A program made the position numbers and the translations under genes. From positions 558,001-622,000 of the forward strand of contig NZ_BMRY01000003.1 in NCBI RefSeq assembly GCF_014648875.1: a stretch of 64,000 nucleotides of DNA, written 5' to 3'. Shown here piece after piece: positions 7,983 to 15,592 of the stretch. Source of the stretch: Streptomyces parvus (GTDB taxonomy: Bacteria > Actinomycetota > Actinomycetes > Streptomycetales > Streptomycetaceae). How positions within the stretch are numbered: position 1 is the stretch's first letter; each line of letters begins with the position of its first letter. A model generated the notes under the pieces. It was not told where the DNA came from. It saw only the letters and a list, made by a program, of their open reading frames with translations, and did no database searches.

Positions 7983-8525
7983 TTACGCGACCCGGCTCTG
8001 GTCACCGCCGGACGCGGAGGAGTCCTCGTCGTCGGGGAGGCGGACGTCGTCGATGGCGATGTTGACCTCGACGACCTCCAGGCCGGTGATCCGTTCCACG
8101 GCCAGGATCACGTTCTCCCGGACCTCGGAGGCCAGTTCCTTGATGGACACCCCGTACTCCACGACGAGCTCCAGGTCGATCGCGGTCTGCCGCTCACCGA
8201 CCTCGACCTTCACTCCCCGGCCCACGTTGGGACGGCCGCCGGGCACCCGGTCGCGGACGGCGCCGATGGTGCGCGAGAGGCCGCCGCCCATGTCGTGGAC
8301 GCCGGGGATCTCACGCGCCGCCATGCCGGCGATCTTGACCACCACCACGTCCGCGATGGAGGTGCGGCCGCGGTCGCCGGCCGGAGCCTCCGCACCGGTC
8401 GCCCCGGCGGACAGGCTCGTCCCGGCCGGCCGGCCCGTTCCGGTCGGCTGCTCGAAGCGGGCCGCCTTGCCGCCGTTCGTCACGCTGTCGGTGGAGGGGG
8501 TCGTCTTTGTGTCGGTAGCCACCAT
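7983..8525 (-). CDS. Asp23/Gls24-family envelope stress response protein
   Basis: 180 residues: a disordered Ala/Gly/Thr-rich N-terminus to about residue 50, then an Asp23 domain (TSIADVVVVKIAGMAAREIPGV..., then VKVEVGERQTAIDLELVVEYG, then LASEVRENVILAVERITGLEV). Family members are abundant cytoplasmic proteins tied to the membrane by AmaP and induced by alkali or envelope stress. It heads a leftward run of four genes and faces an ECF sigma factor 305 bases away, which probably controls it. Start ATG 8525 is preceded by GAAGGAGC. Confidence 0.9.
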   Translation of the reverse strand: MVATDTKTTPSTDSVTNGGKAARFEQPTGTGRPAGTSLSAGATGAEAPAGDRGRTSIADVVVVKIAGMAAREIPGVHDMGGGLSRTIGAVRDRVPGGRPNVGRGVKVEVGERQTAIDLELVVEYGVSIKELASEVRENVILAVERITGLEVVEVNIAIDDVRLPDDEDSSASGGDQSRVA

Positions 8526-8829
8526 GTGCTCCTTCGATGTCGTCAGCGTTGGGCGTGCGTCGCTGTGTGCTGTGTTGCTGTGTTGCTGCGTTGCTGTGTT
8601 GTGCGTTCCGCGTTCTGTGTTCTGCGTGGTTCTTCATCACGTTCGACTCCGCTCCCGGGATTCTGTGACGCACGAAGACGCACGAATTTTTTTGTGATCC
8701 CGTTTTTCCGGATCTCCCGGTTGATCTCGCGGGTACGCGTCACAGCGCACCGGATCCCGTGTCAGAACGGGCGAGACCACCATGACCGGACGACCGGCGG
8801 GCGCGTACCGCATGAGGAGGAGCGAGACT
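8526..8829. other. 304-base divergent regulatory region of the Asp23 and sigma genes
   Basis: It holds the CA-rich leader repeat at 8563-8628, a run of seven T at 8686-8692, and on the minus strand a GGGATC followed about 15 bases later by CGTC (about 8704-8680), an ECF-promoter-like spacing. The last is a weak match and is offered only as a candidate promoter for the Asp23 operon. Confidence 0.35.
8563..8628 (-). repeat. Degenerate CAACACAG repeat in Asp23 leader
   Basis: Read on the minus strand, the leader of the Asp23 gene repeats AACACAGC/AACGCAGC units for about 65 bases. It is nearly free of paired G runs, so the mRNA leader would be unusually unstructured for this genome. Confidence 0.6.
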
Positions 8830-9417
8830 GTGACGGGGAATCCCCCGTCGGGCGAGCCGCCCGACGTCGAGGGCGGGCGGTCCGACGACACCCTGATGAC
8901 GGAGCGAGCGGCCGAAGGCGACGAGGACGCCTTCGCCGTACTGGTGCGCGGGCACGCCCCCTCCCTCCTGCGCCTGGCCACCCGGCTGCTCGGCGACCGG
9001 GCCGAGGCCGAGGACGCCGTCCAGGAGGCCTTCGTCGGCGCCTGGCGCAGCCTGCCGGAGTTCCAGGGCAGATCCTCCTTCGGTACCTGGATGTACCGCA
9101 TCGTCACCAACCGGTGCCTCAACATCCTGCGCGCCCGCCGCCCACAGGCACCGCTCAACGAACTTCCCGACCTGCCGGCCCCGGCGCACGCCACCGCGCC
9201 TGACCGGATCACCGAAGGGCGCGCGGCGCTCCACGACGTGCAGGAGGCGCTGTCCACGCTCTCACCCGAACAACGCATCTGCTGGACGCTGCGCACGCTC
9301 GACGGCAGGTCGTACGCCTTCATCGCGAAGACCGTCGGCATCAGTGAACAAGCCGTACGCGCCCGTGTTTTCAGAGCTCGCCGCCAACTGACTCACTCCC
9401 TGGGGGCCTGGCAATGA
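8830..9417 (+). CDS. ECF RNA polymerase sigma factor
   Basis: 195 residues from GTG 8830, chosen because GAGGAGGAG lies 9 bases upstream; in-frame ATGs at 8782 and 8812 lack a ribosome site. Region sigma2 is at about 30-95 (DAFAVLVRGHAPSLLRLATR, RAEAEDAVQEAFVGAWRSL, SSFGTWMYRIVTNRCLN), and sigma4 at about 130-185 (LSTLSPEQRICWTLRTLDG, then AKTVGISEQAVRARVFRAR). It overlaps the next gene by 4 bases (ATGA); that gene has an anti-sigma zinc motif. Divergent from the Asp23 operon, which is its likely target. Confidence 0.9.
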   Translation: MTGNPPSGEPPDVEGGRSDDTLMTERAAEGDEDAFAVLVRGHAPSLLRLATRLLGDRAEAEDAVQEAFVGAWRSLPEFQGRSSFGTWMYRIVTNRCLNILRARRPQAPLNELPDLPAPAHATAPDRITEGRAALHDVQEALSTLSPEQRICWTLRTLDGRSYAFIAKTVGISEQAVRARVFRARRQLTHSLGAWQ

Positions 9418-10055
9418 ACAACCTGCCACCTGAGACCCGCACCGACCCCGACGACGAGACGCTTCCCTGCGGCCGCCTCCTCTCCCAGGTCTGGGCCGAC
9501 TGGGAGGAGGGCGTTCACGACGACCACACCGCGCAGTGCGCCCACTGCCGGCTCGCGGTCGCCGACCTGGAACGCCTGGAGTCCCAGGTGCGCTCCCTGG
9601 ACTCCGACCCCGCACAGCAGCCCGTCGACGCGACGTACTTCATCGACCGGGTGATGGATGTGGTCCGCCTCGAACTGCGCCCCGGACAGCCTCTGCCGCT
9701 GGGTGAGGCGGACGAGGACCTGCGGATCATGGAGAACGTGGCCGCCCGCGCCCTGCGCCGGGCCGCCGAGGAGGTGCCCGGGGTCAGGGCGGGGTCGTGC
9801 CGCCTCGGTGGCACGCCCGTGAACGTCGACCTGTCCGTGCACGTCCCGCTCACGACACCCGACGTACAGGCTCTGGCCCAGGAGATCCGCGAGCGGGTCG
9901 ACGTAACCGCCTGTGAGCGCCTGGGACTTCACCTCGGCGAGATCAACGTCCGCATCACCGACCTGGTCGACGACGACGCCGCCTCACCGTGGTCAACGCG
10001 GTCACCGCAGTCACCGCGGTCACCGCGATCAGCGCAGGAAGGGAGCGCCCCCTGA
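9414..10055 (+). CDS. Putative zinc anti-sigma factor fused to an Asp23-like domain
   Basis: 213 residues. The N-terminal 60 residues carry HTAQCAHC, the H-x3-C-x2-C core of ZAS-type anti-sigma domains. From about residue 95 the sequence RIMENVAARALRRAAEEVPGV...GTPVNVDLSVHVPL...ALAQEIRERVD...LGEINVRITDLV follows the Asp23/Gls24 beta-alpha pattern. No membrane helix is seen, so it would act in the cytoplasm. It is translationally coupled to the sigma gene (ATGA overlap). The natural inference is that it holds the sigma factor and reads the state of the Asp23 system. Its tail is a Ser/Pro/Arg repeat encoded by a 9-base tandem repeat. Confidence 0.65.
   Translation: MNNLPPETRTDPDDETLPCGRLLSQVWADWEEGVHDDHTAQCAHCRLAVADLERLESQVRSLDSDPAQQPVDATYFIDRVMDVVRLELRPGQPLPLGEADEDLRIMENVAARALRRAAEEVPGVRAGSCRLGGTPVNVDLSVHVPLTTPDVQALAQEIRERVDVTACERLGLHLGEINVRITDLVDDDAASPWSTRSPQSPRSPRSAQEGSAP
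9990..10035 (+). repeat. 9-base tandem repeat inside coding region
   Basis: The unit GGTCACCGC, with small changes, repeats about five times and codes for the Ser-Pro-Arg tail of the preceding protein. In-frame expansion or contraction would only change tail length. Confidence 0.7.
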
Positions 10056-10390
10056 TGAGTGCCTCCGCCGACTCCATGCACAGCGAACTGGCCCACGTGG
10101 TCCAGGAAGTCCCCGGAGTGGCCTTCCTCGCGCCCGGCCTCCGCAGCCGTCTGCGCGCCCTGCGGGCCACCTCACCTCTGGCCCGCCCGGGCGACGACAC
10201 CTCCGGCATCACCGTCTCCACCGCCCGCGGGGACACCCGTACCACCGTGGAGATCCGCCTGATCTGCCGCTCCGGCAGACGGGCCCTGGACACCACCCGT
10301 GCCGTCCGCGAGGCGGTGAGCAGGCACCTGGCCACCGGATACCCGGGCAGGGAGTTCCGGATCATCGTCACCGTGACGGGCGTGACGTGA
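10055..10390 (+). CDS. Asp23-like small cytoplasmic protein, third gene of sigma operon
   Basis: 111 residues; the ATG at 10055 overlaps the upstream stop (TGATG), and AGGAAGGGAG lies before it. The sequence VQEVPGVAFLAPGLRSRL...ITVSTARGDTRTTVEIRLIC...RRALDTTRAVREAVSRHLATGYPG...FRIIVTVTGV looks like one Asp23-type beta-alpha-alpha-beta unit without the usual gly-rich start. Very likely part of the same envelope-stress module. No enzymatic motif is seen. Confidence 0.6.
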   Translation: MSASADSMHSELAHVVQEVPGVAFLAPGLRSRLRALRATSPLARPGDDTSGITVSTARGDTRTTVEIRLICRSGRRALDTTRAVREAVSRHLATGYPGREFRIIVTVTGVT

Positions 10391-10419
10391 CGGGCGTGAC
10401 ATGGCGGGAGGGCGGGTGG

Positions 10420-10456
10420 CCGGAGTGCGGTGAAGCCGGAGTGCGGTGAAGCCGGA
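10420..10456 (+). repeat. 16-base tandem repeat between convergent genes
   Basis: The 16-mer CCGGAGTGCGGTGAAG occurs twice in a row and starts a third time. It lies in the 84-base gap between the sigma operon and the converging TetR gene. Confidence 0.7.
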
Positions 10457-10474
10457 CGGCGGGAGAACAGCCTT

Positions 10475-11023
10475 CTACGGGCGCGGCGCGGTGATGCGGG
10501 CGATCGCCTCGACGGTGAGGGCGCGCTCGTGGGGCTCGGTCTCCAGGGCGCGGTGGATGGACAGCCCCTCGATGAGCGCGTCGAGCTGGCGGGCGGTGGC
10601 CGGGTCGAAGTGCCATTCCAGGGCCCGGCGGCTGCGCCCCATCCAGGTGCGGGTGAGCTCGCGGTAGGCGGGGCGGCGGGCGGCGAGGGTGTAGAGCTCG
10701 TGGGTGAGGATCAGCTCGCGCTGGTTGCCGCCGGAGAGGTGGTGCACGAGATCGGCGACGGCCTCGCGGGCCTCGTCGGGGGTGGTCGCCGCGCCGAGGC
10801 GCTCCTCGAAGACGGCGACGATCGTCCCGGAGAACCGGGTGAACGCCTCGTGCAGCAGCTCGTCCATGCCGGAGAAGTGGTACGTCATCGAGCCCAGCGG
10901 CACGCCCGCGCGGGCGGCGACCTTGCGGTGCGAGACGCCCGCGACGCCCTCGTCGACGATGAGGTCGAGCACCGCGTCGATGATGCGGTCCCGCCGCTCG
11001 GGGTCGGTGTGCCCGGTCGCCAC
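10475..11023 (-). CDS. TetR-family transcriptional regulator
   Basis: 182 residues from GTG 11023 (GAGGAGGC 5 bases before). The N-terminal helix-turn-helix covers about 8-55: RRDRIIDAVLDLIVDEGVAG, then VSHRKVAARAGVPLGSMTYHF. The rest is a helical ligand-binding domain typical of the family. It is divergent from an MFS transporter with a 95-base gap that contains an inverted repeat (11089-11108), so it most likely represses the transporter and itself until a small ligand binds. Confidence 0.9.
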   Translation of the reverse strand: MATGHTDPERRDRIIDAVLDLIVDEGVAGVSHRKVAARAGVPLGSMTYHFSGMDELLHEAFTRFSGTIVAVFEERLGAATTPDEAREAVADLVHHLSGGNQRELILTHELYTLAARRPAYRELTRTWMGRSRRALEWHFDPATARQLDALIEGLSIHRALETEPHERALTVEAIARITAPRP

Positions 11024-11088
11024 GCGGTGCCTCCTCGTTCGGCCTGGTCGCTCCGCGCAGCATAGAACGCGGGAGCGGAGTGTACGGA

Positions 11089-11108
11089 CGTACGCTTCGG
11101 GGCGTACG
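11089..11108. promoter_or_regulatory. Palindrome between TetR and MFS genes
   Basis: CGTACGC (11089-11095) and GCGTACG (11102-11108) are perfect inverted arms with a TTCGGG spacer, 10 bases before the MFS start. A TetR-dimer operator is the simplest reading. The arms plus TTCG could also form an mRNA hairpin. Confidence 0.5.
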
Positions 11109-11118
11109 CTCGTCGCCC

Positions 11119-12393
11119 ATGAACAACCCGCCACCGGTCATGGACTCCGCCACCCGCCGCCGGCGTGCGGCGCTCTTCCTCTTCATGCTCGCGACGGGGG
11201 TGAGCATGGCGTCCTGGGTGGCCAGGACCCCGGCCGTCCGGGACGCGCTGGAGGTGTCCACGGGCGCGATGGGCCTGGTGCTGTTCGGGCTCTCGATCGG
11301 CTCGATGGCGGGGGTGCTGGCCTCCGGCGGGCTGGTGCGCAGGCACGGCGGGCGGCTGGTGATCACCGTCGGGGCGGGGCTGCTGGTGGCCGGGCTGCTG
11401 GTGATCGCCGGCGGAGCGGCCCTGGAGGTGTCCGGCGGGGTGTTCGGCGGACTCGCGCTGTTCGGGGCCGGGATGGGCCTGGCGGAGGTGGCGTTCAACA
11501 TCGAGGGCGCCGCCGTGGAACGGGCCGTGGGCCGCCCGGTCCTGCCGGTGCTGCACGGCTGCTTCAGCCTGGGGACCGTGGTCGGCGCGCTGCTCGGGAT
11601 GGGTTCGACGGCGGTCCGCTTCCCGGTGGGCTGGCACCTGGCGGCGGTCGCGCTCGCCGTCGCGGCGGCCGGGGTGTGGACCGTACGGGCGGTGCCGGCC
11701 GGGACGGGGCGGGAGGAGCGGGACGCGGAGGGCGCCGGGGGCGCGGAGTCCCGTGACGGGGAGCGGGCCGGGGGCGGTGGGTGGCGGGCTCAGGTGGCCG
11801 TCTGGCGGGACCGGCGGCTGGTGCTGATCGGCCTGATCGTGCTGGCCATGGCCTTCGCGGAGGGCTCCGCCAACGACTGGCTGCCGCTGCTGATGGTGGA
11901 CGGCCACGGGACGGGGGCGACGGCCGGTTCGCTGACGTTCATGCTGTTCGCCGTCGCGATGACGACGGGCCGGTTCACGGGCGGGCCGCTGCTGGTGCGG
12001 TACGGCCCGGCGGCCGTGGTCCGGGTCAGCGCGGTCGTGGCGGCGGCGGGTGTGGCGCTGGTGGTCTTCTCCTCGAGCGCGCTGCTCGCCGGGGCGGCGG
12101 TGGTGCTGTGGGGGCTCGGAGCCTCGCTCGGCTTTCCCGTCACGATCTCGGCGGCGGGGGAGGGCGTACGGGACGCCTCGGCCCGGGTCGCGGCCGTCTC
12201 GACGGCGGGGTACGCGGCGTTCCTGGTCGGACCGCCCTCGCTGGGCTTCCTGGCCGACCACGTGGGGCTGCGGAACGCGATGGTGGTGGTGCTCGTGCTG
12301 CTGGGCGGGGCGGCCCTGATCACGGGGGCGCTGCGGCGGCGGCCGGGCGCTCAGGCGGCTGAAGTTCCTTCCTCTCAGCCCGACTTGGTGTAG
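11119..12393 (+). CDS. MFS transporter
   Basis: 424 residues with about 12 hydrophobic segments, e.g. RRRAALFLFMLATGVSMASW, LVITVGAGLLVAGLLVIAGG, LVLIGLIVLAMAFAEGSAND, and a charged central loop near residue 195-230. It resembles the sugar-like or drug-like MFS proteins of the YbjJ type. Start ATG 11119 lacks a clear ribosome site, so translation may be leaderless or start at the in-frame ATG 11140. Divergent TetR gene suggests ligand-induced efflux. The 3' end overlaps the converging kinase gene by 19 bases. The substrate cannot be read from sequence. Confidence 0.85.
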   Translation: MNNPPPVMDSATRRRRAALFLFMLATGVSMASWVARTPAVRDALEVSTGAMGLVLFGLSIGSMAGVLASGGLVRRHGGRLVITVGAGLLVAGLLVIAGGAALEVSGGVFGGLALFGAGMGLAEVAFNIEGAAVERAVGRPVLPVLHGCFSLGTVVGALLGMGSTAVRFPVGWHLAAVALAVAAAGVWTVRAVPAGTGREERDAEGAGGAESRDGERAGGGGWRAQVAVWRDRRLVLIGLIVLAMAFAEGSANDWLPLLMVDGHGTGATAGSLTFMLFAVAMTTGRFTGGPLLVRYGPAAVVRVSAVVAAAGVALVVFSSSALLAGAAVVLWGLGASLGFPVTISAAGEGVRDASARVAAVSTAGYAAFLVGPPSLGFLADHVGLRNAMVVVLVLLGGAALITGALRRRPGAQAAEVPSSQPDLV

Positions 12394-14030
12394 ATCAGGC
12401 TCTCGCCCGTGCCGGTCGTGGTGCGGCGGAGGGTGCCGTCCGGGAGCAGGGTCAGCTCGGTGGGCTTGCCGGGGGAGCAGGAGGAGGCCGGGCGGCCGGA
12501 GGAGACCGTCGAGGGGCCGATGCGGACCGGGCCGTCCCCGGTGGGGCCGTCGGCGAGCGGGGCGCTGAACTCGCAGTGGTACGTGGAGCCGGAGGCGAGG
12601 GGGCCCTCGGCGGTGAGGGCGAGGACCTGGTCGCCGACGTCGCCCTGCCGGATGGTCAACGTGCGGGTGGAGGAGCCCTGTTCGCCGGGTATGGAACCGG
12701 ACCAGGTGCCGAGGAACCCTTCGGGGACGGCTCCTTCACCGCTGCCCTGCTGCCCCTTGCCGCCGCTGCCCGCGTCGGCGGAGCCCGAGGGGCCGGGGGA
12801 GGCGGTCGTGCCCGGCCCGTCGCCCTTCATGAACGCGTACACCGATCCGCCGGCCCCTATCGCCACGACCACGGCGACGGCGATGAGCGCGACGGTGGCC
12901 CCGGCGGAGCGGCGTTCCCGGACGGGCGGGGGAGGCGTGGGCGCGAAGTGGGCCGGGGGTATGGGGGCGAGGGGCTGGGCGGGCTGCATGGGCTGTGCGG
13001 GCGGCTGGGGCGGTGGGGGCCACGGGGTGCTGGTCAGGGTGCGAGGCTGGTCCGAGGTCGCTGGTCCCGGGTCCGCCTCCTGCCTCTGCGGCTCCTCCGG
13101 GTCTTCGGCGTCGAGCAACCCCACCGCCTGGCGGCCGAGTTGGGCGAGGAGGGTGGCGGGCAGCCAGGGTTCGTCCGCGTCCGCCGCGTCCAGGCGGGCC
13201 AGGATCTCGTCGGTACCGGGGCGGGCCACCGGGTCCTTCGCCAGGCAGTCCCGGACGACGCCGGCCAGCTCCTCCGGGACCCCGCTCAGGTCCGGGTCCT
13301 CCTGGGCGATCCGGAACATCAGGGAGTGGACCCCGCCGCTCTCCGCCGTACCGAACGGCAGCCGGCCCGACGCGGCGTACGCGAGGACGGACCCGAGGCA
13401 GAACACGTCGCACGCGGTGGTCACGCGCTCGCCGCGCACCTGCTCCGGGGCCATGAACCCGGGCGAGCCGACGAGGACCCCGGTGCGGGTCAGATCGCCG
13501 TCGGCCACGGACTCCAGGGCGCGGGCGATGCCGAAGTCGATGACCCGGGGCCCGTCGATGGTCATCAGGACGTTGGAGGGCTTCAGGTCCCGGTGGATGA
13601 GCCCGGCCCCGTGGATGTGCTGGAGGGCGTGGGCGAGCCCGGATCCCAGGAACCGTACGGAACGGGCCGGCAGGGGCCCGTACGCCCCCGAGGCCGTGAC
13701 CGGGGCGCCGGGGCGGCCCGAGACGACGCGCTGGAGGGAGGGCCCGGCGACGTAACCGGTGGCGACCCAGGGGACGGGGGCCTCGGTGTCGGAGTCCAGC
13801 ACCGGGGCGGTCCACGCACCGCCGACCCGGTGCGCGGCGTGCACCTCCTGGCGGAAGCGGGCGCGGAACTCGGGGCGTTCGGCGAGCTCGCGGCGGACGA
13901 GCTTGAGGGCGACGGTGCGGCCGCGGTCGGAGCGGGCGAGGAAGACCTGGCCCATGCCGCCTTCGCCGAGCCGGCCGAGGAGCCGGTACGCGCCGATGCG
14001 GTGCGGGTCGTCGGGCCCGAGCTTGTCCAT
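12375..14030 (-). CDS. Membrane Ser/Thr protein kinase (Hanks/PknB type)
   Basis: 551 residues. The kinase domain is about 12-290: P-loop GRLGEGGMGQVF, Lys43 in VALKLV, catalytic HRDLKPSN with Asp148, DFG with Asp165, and APEQ. A Pro-rich linker (about 330-370) leads to one membrane helix at about 377-401. The outer part (about 405-551) has two cysteines and the pattern EGFLGTWSGSIPGEQGSS, typical of the extracytoplasmic region of Streptomyces kinases rather than PASTA repeats. It senses an unknown outside signal and phosphorylates cytoplasmic targets. Start ATG 14030 is preceded by GAGGAAGC. Confidence 0.93.
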   Translation of the reverse strand: MDKLGPDDPHRIGAYRLLGRLGEGGMGQVFLARSDRGRTVALKLVRRELAERPEFRARFRQEVHAAHRVGGAWTAPVLDSDTEAPVPWVATGYVAGPSLQRVVSGRPGAPVTASGAYGPLPARSVRFLGSGLAHALQHIHGAGLIHRDLKPSNVLMTIDGPRVIDFGIARALESVADGDLTRTGVLVGSPGFMAPEQVRGERVTTACDVFCLGSVLAYAASGRLPFGTAESGGVHSLMFRIAQEDPDLSGVPEELAGVVRDCLAKDPVARPGTDEILARLDAADADEPWLPATLLAQLGRQAVGLLDAEDPEEPQRQEADPGPATSDQPRTLTSTPWPPPPQPPAQPMQPAQPLAPIPPAHFAPTPPPPVRERRSAGATVALIAVAVVVAIGAGGSVYAFMKGDGPGTTASPGPSGSADAGSGGKGQQGSGEGAVPEGFLGTWSGSIPGEQGSSTRTLTIRQGDVGDQVLALTAEGPLASGSTYHCEFSAPLADGPTGDGPVRIGPSTVSSGRPASSCSPGKPTELTLLPDGTLRRTTTGTGESLIYTKSG

Positions 14031-14100
14031 GGTGCGCTTCCTCCCCCGTGCGGCCCGCACGAGGATAACGCCGCGCGCCGCGCCCGCTTAAGCCCGCCTT

Positions 14101-14130
14101 TCCAGCCCGTCCGGCGTTTGAGGACGGAAC
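14101..14130 (+). repeat. Recurring GC-rich element, copy A
   Basis: AGCCCGTCCGGCGTTTGAGG followed by ACGGAACC. An inverted copy lies at 14216-14247, so the two can form a stem of about 28 base pairs around about 85 bases. Another copy lies at 18687-18712. From memory, this element is common between Streptomyces genes. Confidence 0.75.
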
Positions 14131-14215
14131 CGTCGAGGTGTCGGGCCTCGGCCTGGACGTCCCGGGTGCTCCGGGGTGCCGCCCCGGCATGCGCGCCGTC
14201 CTCGTGGGATCAAGG

Positions 14216-14316
14216 GTTCCGTCCTCAATCGCCGGACGGGCTTGGAGTGCCCCGGTCCGCGGCCTGAAGGCCGGACGGGCTTGGAGTGCCTAAGCGCCGG
14301 GCGGGCTCGAAGTGCC
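14216..14316 (-). repeat. Recurring GC-rich element, inverted copy B plus two degenerate copies
   Basis: Begins with the reverse complement of copy A (14216-14247). The core GCCGGACGGGCTTGGAGTGC, in variant forms, is then repeated twice more at about 14270-14290 and 14295-14316, making a short tandem array at the 3' end of the leftward MarR gene. It probably acts in termination or RNA stability. Confidence 0.7.
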
Positions 14317-14787
14317 CCGGTCCGCAGCCGTCAGGGCCTCCAGCGCCTCCGACAGGCGGGCCAGCGCGTCCAGCGTTTCCGCCAGGTTCTCCACCCCCAG
14401 CTCGCCCGCCAGTCGCGCCGCGAACTCCGCGTGGGGCGGGCCGATCCGGGACACCGCGTCGCGTCCCGCCTCCGTCGCCCGCAGCAGCTTCGCGCGGCGG
14501 TGGGCCGGGTTCTCCGTGTACTCCGCGAGCCCCCGCTCGACCAGCAGGTCCGCGATCCGCTGCACGCTCTGCCTCGTGATCCCCATCGTCCGGGCGATCC
14601 CCGCCACCGGCAGCGGCTCCACCAGCACCGCCCCCAGCACCTGCCACCGCGCCGCCGTGAGCCCGCCCGGCCGCGCCAACTCGTCGGCCACCGACAGGAA
14701 CTGCCCGTTGAGGCGGAACACCGTCACCGCGGCCCGGCTCAGGAACTCCTGCTCGGACGGGGCGCGCCCCGCACTCTCGCTACTCAC
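14290..14787 (-). CDS. MarR-family transcriptional regulator
   Basis: 165 residues from GTG 14787, overlapping the end of the upstream DJ-1/PfpI gene by 8 bases, so both are one operon. The winged helix lies at about 45-115: VAGIARTMGITRQSVQRIADLL..., then the wing NPAHRRAKLLRATEAG. The operon promoter carries two GACAG-N4-CTGTC palindromes over its -35 and -10 (15440-15476), the expected target of this repressor. Such MarR proteins often respond to oxidants or phenolic compounds; the ligand here is unknown. Confidence 0.88.
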   Translation of the reverse strand: MSSESAGRAPSEQEFLSRAAVTVFRLNGQFLSVADELARPGGLTAARWQVLGAVLVEPLPVAGIARTMGITRQSVQRIADLLVERGLAEYTENPAHRRAKLLRATEAGRDAVSRIGPPHAEFAARLAGELGVENLAETLDALARLSEALEALTAADRGTSSPPGA

Positions 14788-15421
14788 CCTGCAACACCTC
14801 GTACGCGCTCGCGTCCGAGTCGTGGAACAGCCGGTACCACGCGTCCAGCTTCTTCTCGTCGTACACCCCGAGCAGTGCGAACACCTCCCGCGCGAACGCC
14901 ACCGGCTCCGTCGGGCCGGCCGTGATCAGCCGGCCTCCGGCACCCTCGCGCCCGGTCCCGTCCGCCCCGGGGTCCGTGACCGCGTCCACCTCCACGTACC
15001 GCTCGCCGCCCGCGTACCCCGTCGCCCCGAGGTAGAAGGAGACCGCGCTCGTGTGCGCCCGGTCGTCCAGCAGCCCTTCCCGGGCCAGCCCGGCCGTCGC
15101 CCCGCAGATCGCCGCGACCGGCACCCCCGCGTCCAGGAAGGTCCGGGCCGCCCGCGCGAACGGGGCCAGTGTGTCGCCCGTGTCCCAGGCGGCCGCGCCG
15201 GTCAGGATCAGCAACGCGCTGTCCTGCGCCCGCAGTTCGTCCAGCGTCAGATCGGGCTGGACGCGCAGGCCGCCCATCGTCGTCACCGGCTCCCGGGAGA
15301 GCCCCACGGTCCGCACGGTGTAGCCGTTCTGCGTGAGATGGGCGGTCGCGTACCCCGTCTCCCAGTCGGCGAAGGTGTCGTAAACGGCGAGATGCACGGT
15401 TGTGGCGCTGCTGCTGGTCAT
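14780..15421 (-). CDS. DJ-1/PfpI family protein (class I glutamine amidotransferase-like)
   Basis: 213 residues. An alpha/beta fold with the nucleophile elbow AAICGATAGLA; Cys106 is the expected reactive cysteine. DJ-1/PfpI members serve as glyoxalases, chaperones, amidases or isocyanide hydratases, and this one cannot be placed further by eye. Start ATG 15421 is preceded by CGAGGAGG. It is the first gene of a two-gene operon with a MarR regulator under a doubly operated promoter, which suggests a role in a stress or detoxification response to an inducer sensed by MarR. Confidence 0.85.
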   Translation of the reverse strand: MTSSSATTVHLAVYDTFADWETGYATAHLTQNGYTVRTVGLSREPVTTMGGLRVQPDLTLDELRAQDSALLILTGAAAWDTGDTLAPFARAARTFLDAGVPVAAICGATAGLAREGLLDDRAHTSAVSFYLGATGYAGGERYVEVDAVTDPGADGTGREGAGGRLITAGPTEPVAFAREVFALLGVYDEKKLDAWYRLFHDSDASAYEVLQGE

Positions 15422-15439
15422 GATGACCTCCTCGGCTCG

Positions 15440-15476
15440 ATGACAGAAGACTGTCATTTCGACAGTGTGCTGTCAA
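15440..15476 (-). promoter_or_regulatory. Promoter with two MarR-type operators
   Basis: Palindrome 1 is ATGACAG-AAGA-CTGTCAT (15440-15457, perfect 7-base arms). Palindrome 2 is GACAG-TGTG-CTGTC (15461-15474). Their centres are 19 bases apart. On the minus strand the -35 TTGACA (15476-15471) lies in palindrome 2 and a -10 candidate lies in palindrome 1. A repressor on both would cover the promoter fully. Confidence 0.8.
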
Positions 15477-15592
15477 TAGGAGGGTGTGGGGGAGAGGAGT
15501 GCAAGGAAGGCGACACCTTGCCGAACCATCCGCCCCAGGCCGTACAAGGTGGCCATGGAGGTCACCCCCCACCAGCACTTACGCTCGGCCGC

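Noticed and set aside
6199..8697. Very long open frame of 832 codons on the plus strand
   Set aside because: It is the opposite-strand shadow of the AmaP, DUF6286 and Asp23 genes; its product is Arg/Ser/Thr/Pro-rich with no fold, as usual for high-GC antisense frames.
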